A stretch of 64,000 nt of DNA from Andalucia godoyi (taxonomy: Eukaryota > Discoba > Jakobea > Jakobida > Andaluciidae). The position numbers and the translations under genes are program-made. The notes under the pieces are model-generated. The model did no database searches. It worked only from the letters and a program-made list of their open reading frames with translations, and had not been told where the DNA came from. Shown here piece by piece: positions 37,509-48,900 of this stretch (its first letter is position 1; every line of letters begins with the position of its first letter). The stretch covers positions 124,001 to 188,000 of the forward strand of contig VRVR01000031.1 of assembly GCA_009859145.1 (NCBI GenBank), written 5' to 3'.

Positions 37509-39329
37509 TTACCGCTTTTTCCCCCATTCGCGGATAACGTCCGGACCAACAACACTTTTGACGCTCTCAAGATAAGATGCGGTAGATTCTGACAAGCCAG
37601 CGTCGAAGGCAGGGACTTCACCGTTTTGAATTGCGGCAACGAGATTCAAACGGAAACACTGGATGTCCTTTCCCGGCTTGACACGCAGAATTCTGATGCA
37701 TTCTCGTCCGAAATCAGACGGTAGACCATCCCCCGGATCTGTTTCTGTATTGTTTTCGGCCAGACCTTCGACATGATCCCGTTTGCGATCGCATTCAGTA
37801 CGTTCCGCACGAATTCTAGAAATCCGTTGGGAAAATATGCTCGCTTCGACTTGCATGTCCTTTAGCAATGGTGTCTGATCGGACCAGATTTTCTCACGGT
37901 CCAATGTGGAAACATCCTGCTGCGCAAAGGACGGCGTGTCCGTCATGACATGATACGGAATGCGAATGATAAAATCCCTCCATTCTCGGGATTGCACTGT
38001 AGAGGAGGTAAACATCTGCTGAAGGGATTGATATACCACTTCATGCTTGAGCGAAGATTTTCGCTTTTCATCTTCCTGGGTATACGGGATGTACTCGTCT
38101 CGCGCAGATGTGCCAGTAAACGAGCACTCATCCAAAAGAAGGGGGAATCCTGGCGCTATCGGCAAATGAATGAGAAACGGAGATTCAAAAAACAAATTCG
38201 AAAAACTCTTCCATGATTCGGTCTGAACATCCGCTTCCAGAAGACTTCCAAACATTTCAGGATGCGCATGTGCATGATGTATGCACAGCAAGAATACCCC
38301 AACCATCTTGCGGATTTGATTGTACATGAATGAGTTTCCCGACAATCTGATGCAATAAAGGTCTTCCGTCGTCGAATCACCCCACCGCTCGCAAGTGATA
38401 TCAAAGATTGTGCGAAGCGTGCGAAACGCAAACTTCCGGGCCTTGGCGCTTCTCAGCGATTCTGCAACGCTGTCCGGCTGTATTCTTGCGTTCACTGGTA
38501 GCGACAAATAGTCCACAAGCTGAGGAGCATCATGTCCAGATGTAAAATGTTGGAAATTACGAGTTCCCAGATACAGGTTTTGCAAAATCCGTGTTATCTT
38601 CTTCTCATCCGTCAACAGCGGGTTGAGGAGTTCGATGGTGGATTTTGGGATCAGATATTCATACGTCCTCATCCTGCAGAGCGATCTGGGAACAAAGCCT
38701 CTACCAGTGAGATGTACAGAAATGACGCGGATATCTCCTTTTGGCTCAATGACTTCATTAAACCTGTCGGCCATCTCGTACGCGTCGAAAGACTTCCCAG
38801 GTATTTCCGTACACGACGTAGATGTGCCGTTTTCACCCTCATCAGAGCCATCTCCGACATCTGCTTGCGAAAGCAGCTCCCGTGGAATCAAAGCCTTGAA
38901 CGAAGCGATATTTGCAATTGCATGAACGCCCTTATCAGTTCGAGAACTGCGAAGAAGAGAAATTTTTTCCGGATGCTTTTGATTCGAAGGTGCTATAAGA
39001 CCGAGTTTGCAGGCGGCCTCTTCAATGGAATTTTCTGCAGCAGGATGGGATGGATTACGGGAATACTGAGACCCGAAAAAGTGAGTGCCATTGTATCCGT
39101 ACGTGACGACAACTCTGCGCTTCCGATACAGTGTCTTATCAAAGCCTCCATCAGATCTGTCTGGAGTGCTGACTGGCAAGCACGAAGCAGGAGCGCTGTC
39201 CATCGCGACGACTGCAATGTGGTTCGAAAAAAAGCGCCAAGGTGCGGAACTCGTCACAAGGACAGGGAAGGCTATACGAGATGATTCGCGTTGACAACAC
39301 CGAGCAGTGATCGAGTAAATTAATCGCAT
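37509..39329 (-). CDS. PUS1: tRNA pseudouridine synthase, TruA/PUS1 family
   Basis: This 606-residue protein has the TruA fold. VTYGYNGTHFFGSQ is the first strand-loop, SSRTDKGVHA holds the catalytic Asp, MRTYEYLIP and RNFQHFTSG follow, and NSFMYNQIRKMVGVF is the C-terminal RNA-binding helix. Eukaryotic PUS1/PUS2 enzymes modify positions such as 27, 28, 34 and 36 of tRNAs in the nucleus or mitochondria. From ATG 39329 the N-terminus (MRLIYSITARCCQRESSRIA) looks like a mitochondrial presequence. An upstream ATG at 39422 would hide it behind a basic extension, so two isoforms are possible. The C-terminal 200 residues are extra. Confidence 0.88.
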   Translation of the reverse strand: MRLIYSITARCCQRESSRIAFPVLVTSSAPWRFFSNHIAVVAMDSAPASCLPVSTPDRSDGGFDKTLYRKRRVVVTYGYNGTHFFGSQYSRNPSHPAAENSIEEAACKLGLIAPSNQKHPEKISLLRSSRTDKGVHAIANIASFKALIPRELLSQADVGDGSDEGENGTSTSCTEIPGKSFDAYEMADRFNEVIEPKGDIRVISVHLTGRGFVPRSLCRMRTYEYLIPKSTIELLNPLLTDEKKITRILQNLYLGTRNFQHFTSGHDAPQLVDYLSLPVNARIQPDSVAESLRSAKARKFAFRTLRTIFDITCERWGDSTTEDLYCIRLSGNSFMYNQIRKMVGVFLLCIHHAHAHPEMFGSLLEADVQTESWKSFSNLFFESPFLIHLPIAPGFPLLLDECSFTGTSARDEYIPYTQEDEKRKSSLKHEVVYQSLQQMFTSSTVQSREWRDFIIRIPYHVMTDTPSFAQQDVSTLDREKIWSDQTPLLKDMQVEASIFSQRISRIRAERTECDRKRDHVEGLAENNTETDPGDGLPSDFGRECIRILRVKPGKDIQCFRLNLVAAIQNGEVPAFDAGLSESTASYLESVKSVVGPDVIREWGKKR

Positions 39330-39729
39330 GAGCCAAGACGTTTGGAGCGAGGCGTGATTTCCTCGGGGTGCGGCCGCACCACTTTTGTCTCTCTTTATCT
39401 TTCTGTTTCCCCCGGCCTCCATTGATGATCCTGCGAAGAGCGACAAGCTTTCGTCGTGTTGGCTGTTGCATCAAGTCGGAGGCGTCTAGTTGTTGCTACA
39501 TGGTTGTTTCTGTCCTTCTGAGTTCTGACCACGTCTTTCCCATCTCGAAATTTGTCTATTCTCTGTTCTGTTCCTCATTCGCTGGGCGCGCTCTTTAGTT
39601 GCTTTTGAATATTCAATATCCAAACTGCTTCCGTATCGTTTCATCGTTTGCTGCATAATCTTCTGCTCAGTCTTTGCATTTCCGTGTTCGCAATTTTACG
39701 AAAGCGAACTCCTATTCCACGCTTTTCAC

Positions 39730-41121
39730 ATGGTTTTCCGGAAGTTGTCGAGGCCGGGTTCGGCTCGTCGTGTGTCTGATAATGTATCTGATGCTTCAGG
39801 GATTGAACCGCTTCCACAGTCATTATCGCAAGCAGAAACCCCTCCTAGCAGCCCTTCTCCAGCCTCACCGCCGCTTCACAACATTCATCCCTTTGCGTCT
39901 GCTTCGTCCTCCACGACGTTGCCGCCAGTTTCGCATTATGGACTGTCAAATGCCTCAGATCGTGCAGCACCGCAACATGAGCGTCCTGGCAGCCATTATC
40001 AGGAGCCCGATGATCGACGATCTCGAGAAGGTACAGGTCTCCCTGGAGACAATGTCAATGGAAGTAACTCCAATCCGATGCTATCTGCAGCGCATCACAT
40101 GCCATCTCATTCGTCTCCTTCTTCAAAGTCGGTGCGGCTAGGAAAGTTGGATAAGCTTCTTTCGTCGAACACAATTGACGTTGATGCTTTGAGAAACGTT
40201 TGTTGGTCTGGTGTCCCGCAAAATGACTCCCGGCCACGAGTGTGGCGCATTTTATGTGGTTTCGCAAAAGCTGATTCACTCCAAAGAAAGCGTTCGGAAT
40301 ATGCACAGCAACTCATTCCATCGTATTATCACGATGATCCGACGAGAAGATCGTCTGACGAAGAGAAGATGTGGCATCAGATTTCCATCGATGTTCCAAG
40401 GACATGCACGTCGGAGCCGGTTTTTCGCATTCCACGAGTTGCCTTGGCTCTGCAGAGAATTCTTTACATTTGGGCGCTGAAACACCCAGCCTCTGGGTAC
40501 GTTCAGGGAATCAACGATCTTGTCACTCCCTTTATTTGGGTATTTGTCGGAGAACACATTGCTGGCGCTTCGCAGTCTCTGTCACTGGATGTGGAAGCGG
40601 TTTCCACACTTTCGGAACAGGACTGGCTGGAGATCGAAGCAGATGCATACTGGTGCTTCACAAAATTCGCAGATCCTCTTGCCGAGCATTACACATTTGC
40701 GCAACCGGGGATTCAGAAAATGGTATACCGCCTTGAAGAATTGGTTCGACGCCTGGATGCGAAGCTGCACAGTCATATTATCCTGGAAGCCAACGTTCAG
40801 TTTCTTCAATTTGCGTTCCGTTGGTGCAACTGTTTATTGCTTCGCGAATGGTCGTTACCATTGTCCGTTAGGCTTTTTGACACGTACATTTCTGAAGGGC
40901 CGCAGTTTTCGGTTCTTCACGTTTACGTGTGTGCTGCGTTCTTAACTCGGTTTTCTACGACGGTAATTGAGAAAGATTCGACGGAGTGTGTCATGTACTT
41001 GCAAAACCTTCCCACATCAGAGTGGACGGTATCTGACATCGATATGCTGACCAGCCAGGCCTATGTGTGGAAATGTATGTTCGAGGATTCTCCGTCTCAC
41101 CTTTCCAATCCGACTCTGTAG
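39730..41121 (+). CDS. TBC1D22: TBC-domain Rab GTPase-activating protein, TBC1D22 type
   Basis: This 463-residue protein has about 130 residues of Ser/Pro-rich N-terminus and then a TBC domain. WSGVPQNDSRPRVWRILCG begins the domain, ISIDVPRT carries the arginine finger (IxxDxxR) and SGYVQGINDLVTPF the glutamine finger (YxQ). The distinctive block YWCFTKFADPLAEHYTFAQPG, and the spacing, are those of TBC1D22A/B, Golgi-associated Rab GAPs that bind 14-3-3 and ACBD3 in animals. Both catalytic fingers are intact. It starts at ATG 39730. Confidence 0.93.
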   Translation: MVFRKLSRPGSARRVSDNVSDASGIEPLPQSLSQAETPPSSPSPASPPLHNIHPFASASSSTTLPPVSHYGLSNASDRAAPQHERPGSHYQEPDDRRSREGTGLPGDNVNGSNSNPMLSAAHHMPSHSSPSSKSVRLGKLDKLLSSNTIDVDALRNVCWSGVPQNDSRPRVWRILCGFAKADSLQRKRSEYAQQLIPSYYHDDPTRRSSDEEKMWHQISIDVPRTCTSEPVFRIPRVALALQRILYIWALKHPASGYVQGINDLVTPFIWVFVGEHIAGASQSLSLDVEAVSTLSEQDWLEIEADAYWCFTKFADPLAEHYTFAQPGIQKMVYRLEELVRRLDAKLHSHIILEANVQFLQFAFRWCNCLLLREWSLPLSVRLFDTYISEGPQFSVLHVYVCAAFLTRFSTTVIEKDSTECVMYLQNLPTSEWTVSDIDMLTSQAYVWKCMFEDSPSHLSNPTL

Positions 41122-41538
41122 CCGCCCTTCGTAAACACTACCGCCCTTTTCGTTGAACAAAACAGCACATCCCAACTCATTTTCTTTCTCTTCCGGGCTT
41201 TTGTGCTCGCATGCTTGAGCAAGCACGGCTGCTAATACTGCGCTCGTTATTGCGGATCAGTACTGTCCTTTTTCCGATTCCGAGGCGATGTCCGAACAGC
41301 CGAAATCAAAGCTTTCTCTGCTGTAACACCAAGTTTCTTTTTAATGTTTCAACCCCCGACCTCAACGGGCATCGAGCTCCTCAAGTCAACTCAACCAAGA
41401 TCCCAATTGGCTAACGGGCGTTTGAAAGCACGAAAAGAAAAGAAAATCACCTTTTCCCGGCTCTTCCGCTTCGTTGGTTTGAATCTATATCTGCTTCCTC
41501 TGCATCGACTAGTGTGACAAGTCCGTCATGCGCATTTG

Positions 41539-44097
41539 ATGAATACAAGCGAGAATTCTTCTTCAAATTCGATGTCTGAAGACGCAGGTACCTTGCATGG
41601 CGAGCCAATCGCTGGGACGGCCGTTACTCAGCCCTGCGAAGGATCGTCGGTAGCAGAGTCGTCGTCCAAGCCAACACCAAAAACATCTCCATCTGTTTCG
41701 CCACGAAAAGGAATTGCATCCACTTCAAAGGCTGCGGCGGTGACTCCCAAGGTTTCTCCAAAATCGAAGCACAGGTCTCCGCGAAAGACAAAGGCTGATT
41801 CCTCACGAGGTGTCCCAGACCTGGAAACAGGCGCGAGTGAAACAGATGCGGCGATCGTGGAGAGCAATCAATATAACCAAGAGATCGAGCAGTACAGGGA
41901 GAGAAATGGAATTCCATCAGAGCATGAAGTTACGATTGAGGATCACCAATTGCCGATGGTCAATCGAGATGTTGATCAAAATGAATCATCGATGCATCCT
42001 GTCATCGCAAGCTCAACTCCAAGTTTCACAGACGATGCAGAGAGGGACAATGGAACTTGCGCTTCCCACATGTCCAACAAGGACGGTGGGACGCATCATT
42101 CGTTCACCGAGCCCGCCGGAACTTCAAATGATCCGTTGGATGCCGCTGCCGCTGCCGCTGTTCCTGTAGTTCGCCCCAATTATCGACATCTCAAGTCTCC
42201 ATCCCCAACTTCCAATCCTAGAAAAGGTCCTTTGCGATCACCGAGCCCGTGTGTTGCTTCCGGGGCTTCTATTCCTCCTGCTCTTCCAACTGGAAAAAGG
42301 CCTACTGCTCCAGCTCAGAAGAAAAAGGGGCGCCCGCAAGCAGGCACCGTAAGAACACCTTCTGAATTGAATGCGAAGACTGTCGCGGCACCTCCAACTA
42401 TTCTCGTTCCGGAACAACTGGTTGAGTCTGGTGCGCCAGCTACCGATCCCTCGTCACCGACATCAGCAGATGGGCCCAAACGGAACACAGAACGCATTGA
42501 AGATCATGAAGCTGCTGAGGAAGCCGACGAAAAGACTGCGAAAGAGCCTTCCGATCCAAAAGAACGCGAGAAATATTTGCGCCTGAAATTGGAAGCGGAG
42601 CGTAAATTTCGAAAGGATTCCGAGATGAAGAAAAAACAAGCGGTCTTGGAACTGAACACAATCCGTGCGGAGGTTGAAAATCAGAAGAAAGGCGCTGCAA
42701 AGCGCGTTTCAACTTTGGAATCGGAAGCTGCTCACTGGAAAAAACGCACGAATGCGTTGTTAATGGAAAAGAGGGTTCTCGAGAGTCGGTTGCAACAGTG
42801 CTCTGGGGACGTTCGTGTGGCCGTTCAACGAACCTCAAAGAAAAGATCTGGAAACGCTGCAGCGATGCACCACGATTCGTCTGCCACAAATTTGGCAGAC
42901 AAGGAGGAAATGGATCGGTATCCAGCAAATACATCCTTATCGGTTATTCAATTGGAGAAAAAGCTCGAAGAAACCAAGAAGGCATTGGATGTGGAAACTC
43001 GATTGCGAAAGAGTACAGAAGAGCGGCTGGAGCATGAGAGAGAGTCGCGTTTCAAAGAATCAGCAAATAGGAAAGAGCTTGAGAGGAAAGCTGCCGAATT
43101 GACGATCCGAGTGGAATCTACGAAGAGGCAGATGGAAATTCAGATTAGAGACCTGACTTCCCAAGTCGCTGCAGAATCTCAACGTCGTGATTTTGCAGAA
43201 AAGGAACACAATCGCATCAAGGAGATTCACGATGAAAACAGAAGGAGGTTTGAAGAAGAATCGGCATTGATGAAGTCGCAATTGCGGGCACTTGGAAGAG
43301 AATTTGACGATTTTAGAAGGAAGGCAAAATATGAGAAAAGGGATGTCTCTCCGACTCATTCTTCTTCCGCCTCTACCAGGCCGGGGGCAGCAGGTCATGT
43401 CTTCCCAAACATCACCAATGCTGCTGCCGGGCCATCGTCGTCATCGTCATCCTCAGCATGCTCGTCGGTTTCGACGTTGACTTCCGCAACAACCATTGTA
43501 CCCGGGCCTTTGGCGACTGCCCGCGAAGCGGAGGCGCGTGCGGAAAAGAAGTATGAAGATCGAGTGCGCCGAGTGCAGCAAGAAGAGGAGTCGAAATGGA
43601 AGAATCAATTTGAAGAACTGAACAGAAAATTGAAAACAGAGTATCAAATCAAGATCCAGATGCAGGATGAAAAATTACGATTGGAGAAGGCCATTCTCCG
43701 ACTGAAACGCACAGTAGCGAATGGAAGCAAGGCCCGCGAGTTTATGAAGATGGAGCTTGAAGAGATGCATGGTCGATACAGGGAGCTGATGTCAAAATTG
43801 ATGGAAGAGGCCCCGGACATGGCAGGCTTGATCGCAGAACAGCGAAACCAAATTCAACTCCGGCAGCTTCAGAGGCAACAACAGCTAGAGGATGCAGAAA
43901 ATGCAGATGCAGCAGGCTTGGAGGAATCAAGGAATGGCGTGTCTCCACGTGACGCTGCCATTGAGGAGGATACCCACGAGCACGACGACGACGAAACTCC
44001 CGATCGCATATTTAAGACGATGGCAGTCGTCAAACCGGGAAGAAGAAAGAGAATTTCCAAGGCAGCCACGACTGACGTCACAGAGGTTGAAAGCTGA
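41539..44097 (+). CDS. Coiled-coil protein with disordered N-terminus, unidentified
   Basis: This 852-residue protein has a Ser/Pro/Thr/Ala-rich first third with repeated SP/TP sites. Coiled coil follows from about 345 to 605 and from 670 to 790, rich in Glu, Arg, Lys and Gln, and it ends in an acidic then basic tail (KPGRRKRISK). The basic tail could be a nuclear or nucleic-acid binding signal. SP/TP density suggests proline-directed phosphorylation. No family is recognised. ATG 41539 is the first Met; a TTG immediately upstream is ignored. Confidence 0.82.
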   Translation: MNTSENSSSNSMSEDAGTLHGEPIAGTAVTQPCEGSSVAESSSKPTPKTSPSVSPRKGIASTSKAAAVTPKVSPKSKHRSPRKTKADSSRGVPDLETGASETDAAIVESNQYNQEIEQYRERNGIPSEHEVTIEDHQLPMVNRDVDQNESSMHPVIASSTPSFTDDAERDNGTCASHMSNKDGGTHHSFTEPAGTSNDPLDAAAAAAVPVVRPNYRHLKSPSPTSNPRKGPLRSPSPCVASGASIPPALPTGKRPTAPAQKKKGRPQAGTVRTPSELNAKTVAAPPTILVPEQLVESGAPATDPSSPTSADGPKRNTERIEDHEAAEEADEKTAKEPSDPKEREKYLRLKLEAERKFRKDSEMKKKQAVLELNTIRAEVENQKKGAAKRVSTLESEAAHWKKRTNALLMEKRVLESRLQQCSGDVRVAVQRTSKKRSGNAAAMHHDSSATNLADKEEMDRYPANTSLSVIQLEKKLEETKKALDVETRLRKSTEERLEHERESRFKESANRKELERKAAELTIRVESTKRQMEIQIRDLTSQVAAESQRRDFAEKEHNRIKEIHDENRRRFEEESALMKSQLRALGREFDDFRRKAKYEKRDVSPTHSSSASTRPGAAGHVFPNITNAAAGPSSSSSSSACSSVSTLTSATTIVPGPLATAREAEARAEKKYEDRVRRVQQEEESKWKNQFEELNRKLKTEYQIKIQMQDEKLRLEKAILRLKRTVANGSKAREFMKMELEEMHGRYRELMSKLMEEAPDMAGLIAEQRNQIQLRQLQRQQQLEDAENADAAGLEESRNGVSPRDAAIEEDTHEHDDDETPDRIFKTMAVVKPGRRKRISKAATTDVTEVES

Positions 44098-44518
44098 GGG
44101 ACATGGCAAAAGTTGCGGTGTTTCCTCACCGCCATCCTATCATTCTTCGCCTTTGGCGACTGGTGGGCATGGGGTAAACTGCATGAATCCACTATAGATA
44201 GTCGAATTTGCGCTCTGATCGGCGGCTTTCCATGTCCCAACAAACGCGCCGCCGTGAAAGGGAGAATTCTTTTTTTCGACCGGCCGCATTGTGCACGAGT
44301 TGCCACGCACACACTGCCCAGCAGCCCCCTCGACACAAAGCCTTGGCGGCCAGGGGTTTTTCAAAAGAGCTTTTGACAGCGGTTGATCGGGGCCGGACTG
44401 AGCAGATGCAATCCCCCTGTTTGTTCTGGGCCTACACAACTCTATGACCAGAACCAAAATAGAAAAACAATGACTACCACCAGTTTCGTACCAGTTTGTG
44501 GGAAAATAAAAGCCTCTC
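44098..44518. other. Spacer before the left arm of the inverted repeat
   Basis: Nothing recognisable is present in these 420 bp between the coiled-coil gene and repeat family A copy 1. Confidence 0.6.
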
Positions 44519-45164
44519 GCCAAAACATGAATCAGTATTGGGTCATCGGCTAGGTTGTCACCGAAGACGGGTCCAAAGCCACATGTTTTTATTTTAATTT
44601 GGGGCGAGCACCACCTCTGCAATGCAGACTGCTGGCCATCAAAGGGTCATCGCAATCGACATATTCTATTCCCCAATCGATTCGTCGTTCAAAAAAAAAA
44701 AATGAACGTTGGAGGAAACGGAATGCGGTCGGCGGTGCTGCACATCGCGCCTGACGACGCCTTTGCCTTTGCTCCTTCTTGTTCTCTGACTTGAAAGCGC
44801 ATTCCGAACGCAAATCGATCACATCTTTGTGATTTAAAATATCTTGCTCAGCTGTCTGACGATGATCTTCTTCTTGCTCACCGCCTCCGACGAGAGGGAA
44901 TCAACGGGTTTTCTTGGTTCTCGGTATCTTTGGGCATGGCCAGTTTGCGTTTGCTGGGAAGACCGCTCTCTGGAGCCATGAGATGCTGTGTCTGCTTGAG
45001 GATTCGATTATAAACAAACAAACAAACAGACAAACAGACAAACAGAAAATAGTGGAAAGAAAAGAAAGTGAAAGAATGAGAGAAATTCTGGACTTGACTA
45101 CGGTTAGGAAATCGTGGTGTTCGGATAATGTTTAGCGTTGATACAGAAAGCTGTCAACCGTTTG
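44519..45164 (+). repeat. Repeat family A, copy 1: left arm of the inverted repeat
   Basis: The core 44519-45114 is identical, as far as I compared it by eye, to the reverse complement of 50463-51060 apart from one A near the left end. Even the 12-A run at 44691-44702 and the (ACAA/ACAG)n tract at 45012-45045 agree. Beyond 45114 the match stops, yet copy 1 keeps its own element tail (TTTAGCGTTGATACAGAAAG, then CTGTCAACCG), which matches copy 3 instead. It ends about 65 bp before the EF-hand start codon. Confidence 0.95.
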
Positions 45165-45228
45165 TTTGCTTATTTTCAAGGACGATCTGCAGTTTTCCGC
45201 TCTGTCCACAAGACACTGGAAAAAGATA

Positions 45229-45948
45229 ATGGCGTTATCTCCCGATGGGCTCCACAAACGAGCGATGGAGGGACGGAGCTCATCAAAAGTGTATTCACCA
45301 GCTCCCGCAGCCTTATCCTGCGACGAAAACCTGTCTTCTGAACGTTCGCGACTTGTGAAACGGCATCTGACCGCGCTGACACACATGACGTACTTCACTG
45401 TTGACGAGCTGTTCGCGTGGCTGGATCGCTACAAAGCCTTTGCCTCCCTTTCTGACGGAATGCTTAACAGAATCCAGTTTGAAAAGTTGATTTACACATT
45501 TTGCAGATTCAAAAAGCCTCTCGTTCGACATTTGTTTGTGGCCTTCGATGTGGATGGCGATCACTCGATTTCTTTTGATGAGTGGATTGTACATGCTTCT
45601 ATATTGCAAAAGGGTTCTCCAGAAGAGGCGCTTCGGTTCCTTTTTCATGTGTACGATCGAAATCATGACGGTTCGCTGGAGTTGGAAGAGATTGAAGAGA
45701 TGATCGAATGCATGCTCCCGGAGGAGACCAGACGCCCTTCTCGCTCTAGATTGGAGCGCGAAATGGTACGCGCACTTCCTCGTTTACTGCCACAGTATGA
45801 AGCGAAGGGGCGCCTTGAAGTAATTCGTGTCACTCCCAAAGAGTTTCTGCACATATGTGTGACACACCCTTTGTTTGTTCGAATTTACGATTCGTTCCGA
45901 GATGCAATTGTAGAAAATGGTCCTTCAAGCCTGTCGCTGAGAGAATAG
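45229..45948 (+). CDS. EF-hand calcium-binding protein (NCS/calaxin-like)
   Basis: This 239-residue protein has two clear EF-hand loops, DVDGDHSISFDE (near residue 106) and DRNHDGSLELEE (near 143). A degenerate N-terminal pair and a longer C-terminal helix region follow the layout of calcineurin B, neuronal calcium sensors and calaxin (EFCAB1, an outer-arm dynein regulator). There is no N-terminal myristoylation Gly. It is convergent with nephrocystin-4, with only 24 bp between the stop codons, inside an inverted repeat. A ciliary role is suggested by context only. ATG 45229 (MALSPDGLHKR) is the first Met in frame. Confidence 0.8.
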   Translation: MALSPDGLHKRAMEGRSSSKVYSPAPAALSCDENLSSERSRLVKRHLTALTHMTYFTVDELFAWLDRYKAFASLSDGMLNRIQFEKLIYTFCRFKKPLVRHLFVAFDVDGDHSISFDEWIVHASILQKGSPEEALRFLFHVYDRNHDGSLELEEIEEMIECMLPEETRRPSRSRLEREMVRALPRLLPQYEAKGRLEVIRVTPKEFLHICVTHPLFVRIYDSFRDAIVENGPSSLSLRE

Positions 45949-45972
45949 TGAATGTAACACAGTGCAGTACTT

Positions 45973-48900
45973 TTACGCGTACCGTACTTTGACGTGCAAA
46001 CACTCTTCGTTTCGGTCTTGCTCATCATTGACGAAAACATACACCTCCTTTGGAGTGGTTTCCGTCCCATACGGAAAGACCATGTGAATGTATTCCTTTT
46101 CTCGAGCAGCTACTTGCATGGAAACCTCACGCATATAACATACAGATTCATCGGACGAAAATAAGTTGAAAGTCCGCGCAGATGGGTACGGATTCTTGTA
46201 TGCAACCTTCTTCAAGAGTCCCCTCCTTGCAGTATCATTGTCTTGCTGTGAAAGCTTCTCATCATTCTTGATAATAGCGGTAGAAACAAGAGGCACAACA
46301 AGATCAAACGATTTTGAGATCGGAGGCATTACTGCCGATGCAATCACGAGGGCAGTCATGAGATGTTCATTCGTTTCGACGTCCATCCAGTGCAAAAGGA
46401 CTTCTGTTCGAGACGTTGATGAAGGTCTGAAAATAACACCAATCGCAGTTGCAGTTGATGGCGACCAGTAAAACGCTTCCTTTGGTTCGCAGTAAACCAC
46501 CAAAGGCTCCGAAGACATCACTCGAACAAGACGAGTGCCAAAAGACTGCAACGGGAGATCCAGAACATCTCGAGTGGATTGTCCAACGGTTCCCTGCATA
46601 GCTTTGTACAACGTCGGGATTTCGTAAACGACGTTCAGGACGTACGACGGCACAGTCATTTCCTCAGAATCGTAAAATCGAAGAGCACAAACGGAAGATC
46701 TGCGAAAATATGACGAGATCCATAGGGAAGAATCCTGTGGCGGTGGTGTAAATTTCGCGATAACCTTGACGTTATCAGTGCTCTGAATCACGGTGTCTGG
46801 CCACGAAGAGTGGGTAAAACCGTGTGCTGTTTGCAGAACCATCTTCCTGCTTCCAAAAGAAGAACCAGACGTTCTCTGCGAATTCGCTGTCAGTGATGAG
46901 TCGTTATCATTCCCCTTCAACTCCATTTCCAGTTTAACCAACTCCCGAGGAGGGGTGATGCACCAGATGGTTTTGTTGACGACATGCGGAATGGACCGCA
47001 CCACAAGCTGGAGAGAACGCACAGTATCCCCGGCCATGTTTTTCAACCGCAACACGAACCGAACTTCAGCCTCCTCGTATTCCAAACCTGATACAGGAGA
47101 ATCCCGAAGAGAAACCTTGACGGCCAGAAGAGCCTTTTCATGAGCATCTAACGCAATCATTCCTCGGTCATCCACGAGTGTTTCGTTGAATACTACATGG
47201 TCCAACAGGGGATTGCGGTTCGGACAATAGTCCTTCTTTTCGGCTTGCAACTTTCTGAACAGCTTCGAAGAGCGCAGGGGGGACACTTCTACAGACAAAC
47301 GACCATCGCCTTCTTCCTCCACGGCCGAAAACGCAAAGACAGCTGGGCTTGAATAAGGATTCTTCACAAGAGTCTCCACCATGCGAGTATAACCCCGCAT
47401 CAGAGTAATGGTGTGAGTTTCTGAAGCATACGACCGCAGCTGATCCGAAATGATTTGCTGTCTCTCAGCAGTTCTAATTCTCTCGATTGCATCTTCAACC
47501 TGCTGCACGGCAATATTTTCATCTGAAACAGACGTTGGAACATGGGAGATTTGGTTCCATCGCTCAACATGCAGCTGTTTCCTGACCGTTACATCCACAG
47601 GACCAACAAACTGCGCTGCATTTTGCAGCGCGGGTGTTCTTTCAACAATCCTAGGGACGCGGACGGTACGACTTCCAGCACCTCCAGGGAGCGCTGGGGA
47701 GGACACGTCATAATCAGTTCCGAGCACAGAAGAAGCTTGTCCAAACGAAGAGGGCACGCGGACCGCAGACACCCGCACAATCAACTTGTTCTTCAGAGCC
47801 GAGCCTCGGAAAATGTCAGACACAACAGGGAGCGCAAGCCACACGGAGGTATCTCCACATTCGACAGCATTCAAAAGCGCCTTCCAGGGAACAGAAACAG
47901 TGCCCTTGGGAAAATGCCCGTCGGCGTCCCAGACCGTAATCTCCGAAGAAGAAGACGAAAGGTATGTCGAGTACATTGTCCGAAGACACGGAGTCAACGA
48001 TCGTGGATCAACTCTGAACCGTATTTCAATTCCCAGATGTCCTTGAGATGATACAAGAACAAGCATGTTGCTTTGTGGAGAAACACGTTCCAGCGAAGAA
48101 GGAGTTCCCAGTGTAGAAATTGGTGGGAATACAAAGAAGGAAGTGGAGAACGAAACCCTACCCAGCGAAGCATCTGCAGTATCTGGGGTTTGGAAACCCC
48201 AAAGCTGCAGAACAATATCATGGACGTCTCGGATACTAGCAGACACAGCACGATCGTCGTCAACGAAGGGAAATCGGATGCTGACAAAGGAAAGCGCATT
48301 GAAGGTGCACTGAACAGCAGCGCCCGCCGGAGACATTAGGAAACGGCGCAACAACTGGCGAGGGAGAGGCGCAATGAGACTCGCCAGATCATTGGAACCG
48401 GAAGTTGAACTCGACTTCTGGACAAGAAGGTCAATCAACATGGGGTCGTCGAGCTCTTCTGGATGTTTGCGTCGATTGCCGCTTCTGTCCACAGAGGCAG
48501 CCGCCACAGAAGGGGTGGGTGGTTCCGGCTTCGGCGGCTCCTTTGCCACAGGTGATGGCAAAGGAGGCCTGGTCGATTTTTCAACTGAAGCAGACGCAGA
48601 AATGATGGCGATCTCATCACCAGCGCCACCCTCGTCTTTCTTCGGCACCTTTTCCTGTTTTTTGTTTTCCTTCTTCACCGGAGCAGTTGCAGGAGCTTCC
48701 TTTTGAAGTTTCGGTCTGGAAGAGGACGGAGTCAGTCCAGAAACAAAGACCTCAAATTCACAACCTGTCTCCACAGTTTCGCCAATTCTCGGAGGCTCCA
48801 CACTTCTCGCAACGAGCAAACCTGGTCGGAACAAGCTCTCTGAAACCGGAACGGCACCCATCCTAAAGCCGACTTCCTTTTGCCCTGCTTCCGACTTACC

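Noticed and set aside
37142-37639. Plus- and minus-strand small frames overlapping the 3' end of the PUS1-like gene
   Set aside because: Three frames overlap each other and the real gene, with no recognisable domain; probably chance.
44555-45135. Reading frames of 77-86 codons inside the repeat arms, identical in both arms
   Set aside because: They are identical only because the DNA is; copy 3 does not keep them open, and frames exist on both strands at once.
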